DNA of 64,000 nucleotides from the NCBI RefSeq assembly GCF_900142845.1, contig NZ_FSRU01000001.1:3348001-3412000 (forward strand), in the 5' to 3' direction. Source of the stretch: Paraburkholderia phenazinium (lineage in GTDB: Bacteria; Pseudomonadota; Gammaproteobacteria; Burkholderiales; Burkholderiaceae). The notes beneath the pieces were generated by a model. That model searched no databases, had not been told where the DNA came from, and worked only from the letters and a program-made list of their open reading frames with translations. Shown here piece after piece: positions 1-8,483 of the stretch. The first letter of the stretch is position 1. The number at the start of each line of letters is the position of its first letter. Both the position numbers and the translations under genes were made by a program.

Positions 1-2
1 CG

Positions 3-275
3 ATCGAAGGACTCGGTACCGTCGAGCGGCCGTCGCCGCTTCAGCAAGCCTTCATCGACAAGCAAGCGGCGCAGTGCGGCTACTGCATCGCCGGCATGGT
101 CATGCGCGCACAGGCGCTACTCGAACAGAAGCCCGGCGCCACAGAAGTCGAGATTCGCGAACACATGCAGCCCAACCTGTGCCGTTGCGGTACCCACATG
201 CGTATCATCGGCGCTATCGTGGAAGCCTCGCAGACAATGCGTGAACAACACCGCGCGCAGGGAGCCGATGCATGA
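3..275 (+). CDS. (2Fe-2S)-binding small subunit of a molybdenum hydroxylase, partial (5' end outside window)
   Basis: This is the C-terminal 90 codons of an isoquinoline 1-oxidoreductase/xanthine-dehydrogenase-type iron-sulfur subunit. The four-helix second-cluster domain is visible: QCGYC near residue 28 of the fragment and NLCRCGTHMRI near residue 64, the usual ligands of the [2Fe-2S] cluster closest to the molybdenum cofactor. The subunit passes electrons from the Mo centre to an acceptor. Its stop codon overlaps the start of the large-subunit gene by ATGA, so the two are translationally coupled. The N-terminal plant-ferredoxin-like domain lies outside the window. Confidence 0.9.
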   Translation: MEGLGTVERPSPLQQAFIDKQAAQCGYCIAGMVMRAQALLEQKPGATEVEIREHMQPNLCRCGTHMRIIGAIVEASQTMREQHRAQGADA

Positions 276-2548
276 ACGTGCGTCCCCCCTCCAATCCGGA
301 CGCCCCCACGAACCCAGGCCGCCGACGCCTCCTCGTCGCCGGCTCCCTGACGGTGAGCTTCGCGCTGTTTCCTGCTGTGGACGTCATGGCCCAGCGGGCC
401 ACGGAAGACGCCGCACCCAATGCTACCAGCGCAGCATTGACCAGCTTGCCTGGCAACCTGGCCGGGACGCCCTCGCTCGATGCATGGATACGCATCGACG
501 AACATGGTCATATCACCGTATACACAGGCAAGGCTGAACTAGGCACGGGAATCAGCACCGGTTTCATCCAGATCGCCGCCGAGGAGCTTCAGGTTCGTCC
601 CGGTGACATTCACCTGATCACCGCCGACACGGGCTCGACGCCGAACGAGGGCTACACCGCAGGCAGCCACTCCACCGCGGACAGCGGTACAGCCATCATG
701 CATGCGAGCTCGCAAGTGCGTGTCCTGTTGCTGGAATCCGCCGCCGGCAAGTTGGGCGTGTCCGCCGATACGCTGCAGATCCGCGATGGGACGATCGTCG
801 CGCCGGATAACCGCAGACTCACGTTCGGCGAGGCAGTCAGCGGTCTCAACCTGCACCGTAACGCCGTCGCGCAGTCGCAGTTGATCGCGCCGGCTCGACA
901 TCACGTCATCGGGCAGCCGATACAGCGCATCGACATTCCCGGCAAAGTCACCGGTGGAGCGAGCTACGTGCAGGACATGCGCCTGCCCGGCATGCTCCAC
1001 GCAAGGGCGGTGCGCCCTCCCTCGTATGGCGCCAGGTTGATTTCCATCGACAACGCGGTGGAAATGATGCCGGGTGTCGTCAAGGTTGTCCGCGACGGCA
1101 GCTATCTTGCCGTGGTCGCCGAGGACGAATGGCAGGCGATCCAGGCAATGCGTGCGCTCGAGCGGACCGCCCGCTGGGACACCTCCGCGAAGCTGCCGAC
1201 GCCAGCGACAATCTACGAGACGCTGCTCACGCTCCCGCGGCGGGAAATTCAGGTGGCCGAGCAACATGGTCCGGCGCAACCTGCCGTGCGAACGCTGCAC
1301 GCCAGGTTCACGAAGCCGTATCTGTCCCACGGATCGATTGGGCCGTCGTGTGCCGTCGCGCATCTTGATCAGGGCAAGATGACCGTGTGGACGCACGCAC
1401 AAGGCGTATTCCCGCTGCGCGGCGGGCTCGCGGAGATGCTCGGCATGAAACCGGAATACATCCGCTGCATCCACGTTCCCGGCGCCGGTTGCTACGGCCA
1501 CAATCCCGCCGACGATGCCGCCGCCGATGCCGCACTCATCGCACGGGCCGTTCCCGGCCGACCGATACGTGTCCAATGGATGCGCGAGCAGGAACATACA
1601 TGGGATCTGTTCGGGCCAGCAATGGTGACGGACGTGCGCGCATCGCTCGACGCGACCGGCCACGTGATCGACTGGCAATATGAAATCTGGAGCAACACGC
1701 ACAACTTCCGTATCGACAACGCGGGGCGATTGCTCGGCGCGCAATATCTCGCGCAGCCCTTTACGCCTGCCCCGCCCCAACCCATCCCGATGCCGGAAGG
1801 CGGCGGCGACCGCAACAGCATACCGCTCTACAACTTCCCGAATTTCAACATCCAGCACCACTTTCTGCCGGACATGCCACTGCGAGTCTCAGCCCAGCGC
1901 GGACTCGGCGCCTTCCAGAACATATTTACGATCGAGAGCTTCATGGATGAGCTGGCCAGCGCGGCGCAGGTCGATCCTGTTGAATTCCGGCTGCGACATC
2001 TCGACAACGCTCGTGGTCGTGACGTGATCGAGCTGGCAGCGCGGCAGTTTGGCTGGAACCCGAAGCACGCGCGACGCCCGGGCCACGGTGTGGGGTTCGC
2101 GTTCGCACAGTACAAGAACCTGATGAGCTATCTGGCGATCGCCGTCGAACTTCGCGTCGTGCCGGAAACCGGAGCCGTGCAGATCGAACGAGCCGTCGCG
2201 GCGCTCGACTGTGGCCAGATCGTCAATCCGGACGGCGTGCGTAACCAGGTCGAAGGTGGCATTCTGCAGTCGGCCAGCTGGGCACTGTATGAGCAGGTGC
2301 AATACGACAGCGAACGTATCCGAAGCTTCGACTGGAGCGGCTATCCGATCATGCGGTTTTCCGAAGTGCCGCTGCACGTCGAGGTGCATCTCATCGACCG
2401 GCCCGGTGCACCGTTCCTGGGTACCGGGGAGGCGTCGCAAGGACCGACGTCTGCGGCTGTCGCCAATGCAATTGCTGACGCAACCGGCAAGCGGATCCAT
2501 GATATGCCCCTGGCAGCCGGCGGCCGACTACGAGAATTCACCATCTGA
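272..2548 (+). CDS. Xanthine dehydrogenase family molybdopterin-binding subunit (IorB-like)
   Basis: A 758-residue large subunit of a molybdenum hydroxylase, the size of isoquinoline 1-oxidoreductase beta subunits. The N terminus carries a Tat-like twin-arginine stretch (GRRRLLVAGS, about residue 17) followed by a hydrophobic segment, so the folded enzyme is probably exported with its small subunit. The C-terminal FLGTGEASQG segment holds the glutamate that acts as catalytic base in this family, and SAQRGLGAFQN sits where the family has its conserved Arg loop. Unlike the second system at 31-35 kb, no cytochrome c gene follows, so its electron acceptor is not visible here. The substrate is not predictable; N-heterocycles and aldehydes are typical. 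Confidence 0.9.
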   Translation: MNVRPPSNPDAPTNPGRRRLLVAGSLTVSFALFPAVDVMAQRATEDAAPNATSAALTSLPGNLAGTPSLDAWIRIDEHGHITVYTGKAELGTGISTGFIQIAAEELQVRPGDIHLITADTGSTPNEGYTAGSHSTADSGTAIMHASSQVRVLLLESAAGKLGVSADTLQIRDGTIVAPDNRRLTFGEAVSGLNLHRNAVAQSQLIAPARHHVIGQPIQRIDIPGKVTGGASYVQDMRLPGMLHARAVRPPSYGARLISIDNAVEMMPGVVKVVRDGSYLAVVAEDEWQAIQAMRALERTARWDTSAKLPTPATIYETLLTLPRREIQVAEQHGPAQPAVRTLHARFTKPYLSHGSIGPSCAVAHLDQGKMTVWTHAQGVFPLRGGLAEMLGMKPEYIRCIHVPGAGCYGHNPADDAAADAALIARAVPGRPIRVQWMREQEHTWDLFGPAMVTDVRASLDATGHVIDWQYEIWSNTHNFRIDNAGRLLGAQYLAQPFTPAPPQPIPMPEGGGDRNSIPLYNFPNFNIQHHFLPDMPLRVSAQRGLGAFQNIFTIESFMDELASAAQVDPVEFRLRHLDNARGRDVIELAARQFGWNPKHARRPGHGVGFAFAQYKNLMSYLAIAVELRVVPETGAVQIERAVAALDCGQIVNPDGVRNQVEGGILQSASWALYEQVQYDSERIRSFDWSGYPIMRFSEVPLHVEVHLIDRPGAPFLGTGEASQGPTSAAVANAIADATGKRIHDMPLAAGGRLREFTI

Positions 2549-2616
2549 CCGCCTGATCCTGATCAACCGTCGCGCTGCAAAAAACGCGAGATGGTTTCCC
2601 ACCCCGCGTGCGGCCG

Positions 2617-3651
2617 TTACGCCAGATCGAACTGCAAGGTGCCCAGCTTCTCTATCGTACTTTCGATCTGGTCGCCCGCCTTAAGCCAGACCTGCTGATC
2701 CTTCGGCTTGCCGAGGATAACGCCAGGGGGCGTACCCGTGAAAATAATGTCACCCGGCTCGAGCGCGAATAGCTTCGACGTATAGGCGATCATTGCCTGT
2801 GTATTGAAGATGAAACGACTCGTGTTGCTCGATTGCCGGACCTGGCCGTTGATCCGGGTTTGAAGCGAAAGGTTGTTCGGGTCGCCGACGAGATCGGCTG
2901 ACACAAAATATGGCCCGATCGGCGCGAAGCCATCTAGCGTCTTGCCGACCATCCACTGGCCCCCCGTATCCATCTGCAGATCGCGCGCCGAGAAGTCATG
3001 GCCCACCGCATAGCCGGCCACGTAGTCAAGCGCGTCTGCTTCGGTCACGTTTCGTGCGGTCTTACCCATCACGATGAGCAGTTCCGTTTCATAGTCGAAC
3101 TGGTAGGACACTTCGCGCGGCGGCAACTTGATCGTCGACCGGTGAGCTGCGAGCGTGTTGTTGTACTTGTTGAACAGAATGGGTACTTTGGGTAAAGCTT
3201 CGTGCGTCTCCTCCGCGTGCTCGCGATAATTCAATCCGACGCAGACGATCTTGCCGGGCGAAGTAAACAGTCTGCCGTATCGTATAGACGATTCTTCACG
3301 GTAAGCGGACGCCGCGGCCGGATTGCGAGCCGCTGCGGCGATCAGCGATGTCAATTCTGCGCCATTACCGTTACGTAGCAACGCTTCGAGCGTCACAGGG
3401 ACGTTCGCGTTAAGCAATGCGTTGGCCTTAGCCACATCGAGGATGCCGTTTGGAGTTTTGACGCCGAGCGTTTCGGAACCATCGGGCTGATGAATGGACA
3501 GCAGCGTCACGCCGCGCGGCAATGCCGATGAGCGCGAAGCGCCAGCCAATGCAGCAGTATTTCCCTGCGCCAACACAGACTTTGTTGTCAGGGCCGAGGC
3601 GGCGAGAGAAAGCGCGCCTACAGTTTTGATCATTGTTCGTCGATTCAGCAT
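2617..3651 (-). CDS. Exported fumarylacetoacetate hydrolase (FAH) family protein
   Basis: A 344-residue FAH-family protein with the signature IVCVGLNYREHAEE, the acidic metal-binding segment FDYETELLIVMG, GHDFSARDLQM and IIFTGTPPGV. The family cleaves or isomerises C-C bonds in oxo-acids such as ring-fission products. The start chosen is the ATG at 3651, preceded by AAGGAG seven bases upstream; a longer reading to 3711 lacks a ribosome site. The N terminus (NRRTMIKTVGALSLAASA, then an Ala-rich cleavage region) looks like a Tat signal peptide, which is unusual because most FAH proteins are cytosolic. It converges on the Mo-hydroxylase gene, with 68 bases between the stops. Confidence 0.88.
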   Translation of the reverse strand: MLNRRTMIKTVGALSLAASALTTKSVLAQGNTAALAGASRSSALPRGVTLLSIHQPDGSETLGVKTPNGILDVAKANALLNANVPVTLEALLRNGNGAELTSLIAAAARNPAAASAYREESSIRYGRLFTSPGKIVCVGLNYREHAEETHEALPKVPILFNKYNNTLAAHRSTIKLPPREVSYQFDYETELLIVMGKTARNVTEADALDYVAGYAVGHDFSARDLQMDTGGQWMVGKTLDGFAPIGPYFVSADLVGDPNNLSLQTRINGQVRQSSNTSRFIFNTQAMIAYTSKLFALEPGDIIFTGTPPGVILGKPKDQQVWLKAGDQIESTIEKLGTLQFDLA

Positions 3652-3770
3652 GTCAATCTCCTTGGTTAAGGTCAGTCTGGTGCCATGTACGATATTGAGT
3701 TCCGCTTTCACAGCGACGACTGCACGAGTGCGCCATTAGCTGGCAAGCGCATTTCATCGCGCCCATTATG

Positions 3771-4964
3771 TTAAATCCGACCTCCGATCGGCCCGGACTT
3801 TCTCAGCCATCGCCAGTCAACACAGATCAGTAACAACGCCGAGAGAGCGGTTGCCGTAGCTGCCGCAAACGCACAGGGTATGCCGTAGGATCGTGCGACC
3901 GCACCGGCACCGGGACCCGCAATCGCGAGCCCCAGATCGAAGCACGCCAGATAGGCACCTATCGCGAGACCCCGGTTTTCGCCGGGCACGCGCCTCATTG
4001 CCTCAACGCCGAGAGAGGGAAAGACAAGCGAGTAACCCAGCCCGGTGATAGTGGCTCCAGCCAGCGCGATCAAGGGGTCATTTGCCCAGCCGATCAGTCC
4101 AAGCCCGATGGTCTCTGCAAAGAGTGAAGCAAGACCCGTTTGATACCCACCCAGCCGGTCAGGAAGGCCACCCAGGACGAGACGCATCACAATATAGGCA
4201 GCGCCAAAGGCCGCAAGCGCGAAACCCGCATGAGGCCACGCCGCCATGCTGTAGCGTAGCGGTAAAAACGCGCTTATCGTGCCTACGCCGGAGGACGCCA
4301 GTGCCATGCCGAGTCCGGGTACCCATATCATGCGCAACACGCGTAAGAAGGAAGTACGCTGGGCGATGCGTTCGACGGCGAAGGCTTGCCATGTGCTTGC
4401 AGCCGCTGCGCCAAGAAGTGGGGCAAGGACCGCGCAAGCCGCGACAGCACCGAAGCCAGCGGCACGATAGATTGCCAACCCCAGCGGCGCGCCGACAGCC
4501 AGTGCTGCGTACATCGCGATGCCTGACCACGCCATCGCCCGACCTGCATATTCCGAACCGACACGACCGATACTCCACGCAGCCAACGCGGTAATGAAAA
4601 GGCTTTCTGCCAAACCGAGAAGCAAACGCCCAAGGCAAAGTAGCGCGAGACTCTCCCCCGGGTGCTGAACCAGGACAGCGGCGAGCAGATAAAACAAACC
4701 CGCTAAGGACGCGAAAAGGAGCCCCACCAGCGAGGTCAGCTTCGGGCCACGGGTATCCGACAGCCGACCGGCATACTGGCGCGTCAGAAGCGTAGCGAGT
4801 GACTGCAGACCAATTACGCCGCCGACAACAAGCGTGCCGAAACCTAGTCTTTCATGCACATAGAGCGACAGCACGGGTAACGGAAGACCAACCGCGAGAA
4901 AGCCCAGAAACGCTACCGCAGAAAACGGTACCAGTTGCCGGACCACGTGCGCTTCCTTGAGCAT
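3771..4964 (-). CDS. MFS transporter (sugar/drug efflux type)
   Basis: About 397 residues with twelve predicted hydrophobic segments and the MFS loop signature after TM2 (TRQYAGRLSDTRGPK, about residue 58). It resembles the YfcJ/YhhS/arabinose-efflux group of proton antiporters. The ATG at 4964 has AGGA at a reasonable distance; a TTG 48 bases further upstream is possible but has no ribosome site. It lies downstream of the NmrA gene on the same strand, 76 bases away, and may be co-transcribed. The substrate is unknown. Confidence 0.85.
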   Translation of the reverse strand: MLKEAHVVRQLVPFSAVAFLGFLAVGLPLPVLSLYVHERLGFGTLVVGGVIGLQSLATLLTRQYAGRLSDTRGPKLTSLVGLLFASLAGLFYLLAAVLVQHPGESLALLCLGRLLLGLAESLFITALAAWSIGRVGSEYAGRAMAWSGIAMYAALAVGAPLGLAIYRAAGFGAVAACAVLAPLLGAAAASTWQAFAVERIAQRTSFLRVLRMIWVPGLGMALASSGVGTISAFLPLRYSMAAWPHAGFALAAFGAAYIVMRLVLGGLPDRLGGYQTGLASLFAETIGLGLIGWANDPLIALAGATITGLGYSLVFPSLGVEAMRRVPGENRGLAIGAYLACFDLGLAIAGPGAGAVARSYGIPCAFAAATATALSALLLICVDWRWLRKSGPIGGRI

Positions 4965-5040
4965 AGACAGAATCCTGAACAGCAACGGTGGCAACGGATC
5001 GCATGGACGCAAGAAAAATCATGGGTCTACCATGACCACT

Positions 5041-5910
5041 CTATTGCGACATTCGCTGTATCAGACGTTCGAGTGCCCGATCGATCGTGATAGAACCCTT
5101 CCGTATCGCAGACTTGTCGCCGTCGAACTCGATCCATCCTTCGTTGAAGCCATCGAGCATGCGTATACGTGGTTCGGGATTGGACGCGCCCTGCGAGCGG
5201 AACAGGTCGGCCCACGTCTGCCTTGGTACCACCTCCGCGCGCACCGGCCGTGCGAGCAACTTGCCGAGCGCAATCGCGATTTCGGTCGGCGTCACCCGTT
5301 GCGGTCCTTCAAGCTGCACAACACGCTGTATCGCGTCGTCCTGTTGGAGCAGTTCCGCCGCGACCTGTCCGATGTCCTCAGTGGAAACCATCGGTACCGG
5401 CTTGTCGAGCGGCTGCAGAAAGCTGGCAATCGTTCCGGTTGTCATGGCCGTCTGAATGTCGCGCGCCGCATTCTCCATGAACCATGCGGCACGCAAAAAC
5501 GTGACGGATACCGGGAGCGCGATGAGGCTCCGTTCCATGATCCCAAGCTTGCTCAGCAAGTTTGACTGTGTCGCCCGCGCACCGATGGTTGACAGACAGA
5601 CCACCCTCTGAGGGAGTGTCTCCTCGAGCGCACGGCGAATGGACGTCACCATCCTGACCGTCTCGGGAAATCCGTCTGCCTGATCGAAATTCGACGGCAG
5701 CATGACAAAGACCCCTCTTGAGCCGTGGAACGCGGTGACCAGTGACTTCTGATCGTCCATGTCGGCGACACACACCTCACATCCACGCTCCGCCCAGGCG
5801 GATCCCTTTTCCTGACTGCGCACGATCGCGCGAACTGGCTGGCCTGTGGCAAGAAGCGATCGGGCCACTGCTCCGCCGACCTTACCGGTTATTCCGAGAA
5901 CCGAAAACAT
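5041..5910 (-). CDS. NmrA-family NAD(P)-binding protein
   Basis: A 289-residue atypical SDR of the NmrA/HSCARG type. The N-terminal Rossmann motif GITGKVGGAVA (residues 6-16) follows the GxxGxxG pattern, and the usual catalytic Tyr-x-x-x-Lys of classical SDRs is not evident. Relatives include NAD(P)H:quinone reductases of the QOR2 type and redox-sensing proteins. A paralogue with the same architecture and a similar C-terminal MLDGFNEGW segment lies at 20481-21347. It may be the first gene of a two-gene unit with the MFS transporter. Confidence 0.85.
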   Translation of the reverse strand: MFSVLGITGKVGGAVARSLLATGQPVRAIVRSQEKGSAWAERGCEVCVADMDDQKSLVTAFHGSRGVFVMLPSNFDQADGFPETVRMVTSIRRALEETLPQRVVCLSTIGARATQSNLLSKLGIMERSLIALPVSVTFLRAAWFMENAARDIQTAMTTGTIASFLQPLDKPVPMVSTEDIGQVAAELLQQDDAIQRVVQLEGPQRVTPTEIAIALGKLLARPVRAEVVPRQTWADLFRSQGASNPEPRIRMLDGFNEGWIEFDGDKSAIRKGSITIDRALERLIQRMSQ

Positions 5911-6020
5911 GTGTCACCCTACGAAGGATTGTCGAAAAGTGCTGCCATCGTGACTACAATGTCAGCCAGGAAAGTGGAACCAGACAGGCAAGCTTGGCTA
6001 CCCCCAATTACGTGCGTCGA

Positions 6021-6734
6021 TTACGACGGTCGCGCCAGGCCCGCATAAAATGCGTCGGCATCGCGCGCGAGCATGGCCTTGATCTCGGCGCTACGCGCGT
6101 CGGCACACACTTCGCGCTGGTTACTGGCAACGCCCGCAATCGCGCTACGTGCGATATCATCCGCGCTTGTTTTAGAAACGCCCAAGGACGCCGCCATATC
6201 CGTATCGATAAAGCTCGCATAGACACCCACGACCAGCGTGCCCTGTGCCGCCAGCTCCAGGCGCAGCCCGTCTGTCAGCGCGCGTTCAGCTGCCTTCGAT
6301 GCACAGTAGGAACCGTTCATCGGATGCGTAAACCAGCTGACGACCGAAAGCATATTGACCAGCGCCCCGCCACCGTTATTACCGAGCACCGGCGAAAACG
6401 CACGGCACATGTTCAGTGTTCCGAAGTAATTTGTCATCATTTCTTCTCGCGCAGCCTCGATTGACGGCGCGGCGATGAACGGGCTCATCCGCATAACACC
6501 CGCATTGTTAATCAGCAGCGTTACATCGCTACATTGCCGGGCCGCTGCGGTGACAGTGTTGGGATCTGTGATGTCAAGTGCAACTGGAACCACACCGGGA
6601 TCAGTGATTTTCGAGGGATCTCTCGCGCCGGCATAGACCTTTACCGCTCCAGCCTGAAGGAGTACTTGCGTGAAGGCACGCCCCAGCCCACGATTGGCAC
6701 CGCTCACTAGCGCGGTTACCCCTTTGATCTGCAT
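6021..6734 (-). CDS. SDR family oxidoreductase
   Basis: A classical short-chain dehydrogenase/reductase of 237 residues. It shows the cofactor motif GANRGLGRAF, the NNAGV segment, a catalytic serine region (MLSVVSW) and YCASKAA with the active-site Tyr and Lys. The start at 6734 is chosen because AGGAG lies eight bases upstream; the reading frame stays open further up without a ribosome site. The gene is divergent from a LysR gene with about 105 bases between, the usual arrangement for a LysR-controlled target. Confidence 0.9.
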   Translation of the reverse strand: MQIKGVTALVSGANRGLGRAFTQVLLQAGAVKVYAGARDPSKITDPGVVPVALDITDPNTVTAAARQCSDVTLLINNAGVMRMSPFIAAPSIEAAREEMMTNYFGTLNMCRAFSPVLGNNGGGALVNMLSVVSWFTHPMNGSYCASKAAERALTDGLRLELAAQGTLVVGVYASFIDTDMAASLGVSKTSADDIARSAIAGVASNQREVCADARSAEIKAMLARDADAFYAGLARPS

Positions 6735-6802
6735 AGCCGGCTCCTGCTGTAGTTCGACGCCGCCGAGTATAGGGTTCCTCATCTGATTCAAAAAGCGCAT
6801 CC

Positions 6803-6823
6803 GTGTCAAAATCACCGTGACAC
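6803..6823. promoter_or_regulatory. Dyad GTGTCA-N9-TGACAC, probable LysR operator
   Basis: A perfect six-base inverted repeat with nine bases between the arms lies in the divergent SDR/LysR intergenic region, ending 16 bases before the LysR start. Size and position fit an autoregulatory LysR box. Confidence 0.5.
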
Positions 6824-6839
6824 AAATTCATTGATCACT

Positions 6840-7745
6840 ATGGCCTTCGATACACGTCTGTTGAATGGTATTGGCGTTCTCGCCGCAGTCGTCGAGAGCG
6901 GCAGCTTCGTGCACGCCGCAGAAGCACTCGGTGTAACCGCCTCTGCGGTCAGCCGCGCGGTGGCCCGGATGGAACAGCGCATTGGAATACGGCTATTCGA
7001 CCGCACGTCCCGCGCGGTCAAGCTCACCGACGAGGGACAGCGCTTCTACGAGCGCGTCGCGCCGCTGCTAGCCGAAATGGAGGACGCAGCGACCGAGACG
7101 GCAGGCTCATCCGTCAACGTTCGGGGACGACTGCGCGTCAATGTAGACCCCTGGTTTGCCCGCTTCATACTGGCGCCCAAACTCGAGAAGTTTCTGTCAG
7201 CGCAACCATCGCTCCACGTCGAGCTGGCGATTCGTGACAGGCTCGGGGATCTGGTCGCGGAGGGTTTCGACGCGGCGGTACGCTTTGGCGTACCTGAAGC
7301 GTCATCGCTCGTGGCACGCCCGCTTCTGAGTACCCGCATCCTGACCTGCAGTTCGGCCGCCTATCTCGCGCGGCACGGTCGACCCGCGCATCCGCTCGAG
7401 CTCGCCGACGGTCGATACGAATGCCTGTTATTCCGGGATTCGTCGACCGGTCGGCCATTTCCGTGGGAGTTCCATCGCAATGGCGAAGTGCTAACTGTGC
7501 CCGTATCGGGACGGTTGATCGTCAATGATCTCGCGACAAAGCTGAGCGCTTGCGCCGCTGGTCTGGGTATCACACAGACGATGGAACTCGGGGCGCACCA
7601 ATGGCTCGGCGACGGCAGCCTGGTCGAACTGTTTCCGGAATGGGCTCAGGAACAGTTACCGCTCTATGTCTATTACCCGTCGCGCCGACTGGTGTCGGCC
7701 AAGATGCGGGCATTCATCGACCTGCTGACAGCGGACATTGGCTAG
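6840..7745 (+). CDS. LysR family transcriptional regulator
   Basis: About 301 residues with an N-terminal winged helix-turn-helix (SFVHAAEALGVTASAVSRAVARME, split around residues 22-45) and a LysR substrate-binding domain. It belongs to the group that ends near YYPSRR and usually controls an adjacent oxidoreductase. The ATG at 6840 is preferred to the TTG at 6831. It is divergent from the SDR gene, its likely target. Confidence 0.9.
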   Translation: MAFDTRLLNGIGVLAAVVESGSFVHAAEALGVTASAVSRAVARMEQRIGIRLFDRTSRAVKLTDEGQRFYERVAPLLAEMEDAATETAGSSVNVRGRLRVNVDPWFARFILAPKLEKFLSAQPSLHVELAIRDRLGDLVAEGFDAAVRFGVPEASSLVARPLLSTRILTCSSAAYLARHGRPAHPLELADGRYECLLFRDSSTGRPFPWEFHRNGEVLTVPVSGRLIVNDLATKLSACAAGLGITQTMELGAHQWLGDGSLVELFPEWAQEQLPLYVYYPSRRLVSAKMRAFIDLLTADIG

Positions 7746-8005
7746 CGTCAGGCATCTTGCAAGCCGGACGACGCGCTTCCGCTTGTTCAGATCCGCCGTG
7801 CGGCCCGCCGTATGGCGAGTAGCCACTCGCAGACGTTAGCTGCAATACGTGCCGGTAGCACCGGCTTACGCATCCTGGCGATTCGTTCAATGACAATCCG
7901 GCATCTATTAGATGACTTCGATGTTATTCAAGTTTGATCTATTTTTGTCCAGAATCTATTCCGAACGATCCGTTCCTTTCTTAACCCGCGTAAAGGAAAT
8001 TTGCC

Positions 8006-8329
8006 ATGAACTTCCGCCAAATCACCCTGGTCGTCGCGGCTGTGCTCGTCTTTCCGATCGCCAGCCATGCCCAGGAAACCTCCTCCACCGTAACCCGTGC
8101 CCAAGTGCGCGCCGAACTCGTTCAGCTCGAAAAGGCCGGCTACATGCCGAGCCGCGCCAATGATCCTCACTATCCGGACGACATTCAGGCCGCCGAGGCC
8201 AAGATCAGCGCACAGCGCAACACCTCTGCTAACGTCGAAAGCAGTTTCGGTGGTGTGCAGAACGGCTCCGAGGCATCGGGCAGTCCCACCGCCGTGATCG
8301 GCCTGGGTTCACTTTATACACGTCCCTGA
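8006..8329 (+). CDS. DUF4148 domain-containing secreted protein
   Basis: A 107-residue protein with a clear Sec signal peptide (MNFRQITLVVAAVL to SHAQ, cleavage near residue 22) and the DUF4148 hallmark VTRAQVRAELVQLEKAGY followed by YPDDIQAAEAKI. These small periplasmic proteins are numerous in Burkholderiaceae and their function is unknown. AAGGAAA lies just upstream of the ATG. It is one of four such genes in this window, plus a shorter relative at 30511-30783. Confidence 0.88.
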   Translation: MNFRQITLVVAAVLVFPIASHAQETSSTVTRAQVRAELVQLEKAGYMPSRANDPHYPDDIQAAEAKISAQRNTSANVESSFGGVQNGSEASGSPTAVIGLGSLYTRP

Positions 8330-8366
8330 GCGACCTGCCGTCCGGCCTGAAAGTACCCGCACTTTC

Positions 8367-8385
8367 CCAGGCCTCGAAGGCCTGG
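8367..8385. other. Perfect hairpin downstream of the DUF4148 gene
   Basis: CCAGGCCT and AGGCCTGG form an eight-base stem with a three-base loop, 38 bases after the DUF4148 stop. No T-run follows, so it may be an RNA 3' end stabiliser rather than an intrinsic terminator. Confidence 0.4.
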
Positions 8386-8483
8386 ATGCGTAGGGCCTGC
8401 TTTCCTTTGCGTCGGTGTGCTAACGGCAATGCAAGAAGGTCTCGCACCTGTTTAAGCGGGAAGGTGCGCCGGCAGATGCGTAC

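Noticed and set aside
539..1861. A 440-codon minus-strand frame opposite the first Mo-hydroxylase gene
   Set aside because: It is an antisense shadow caused by high third-position GC; it has no ribosome site and low-complexity Arg/His-rich product.
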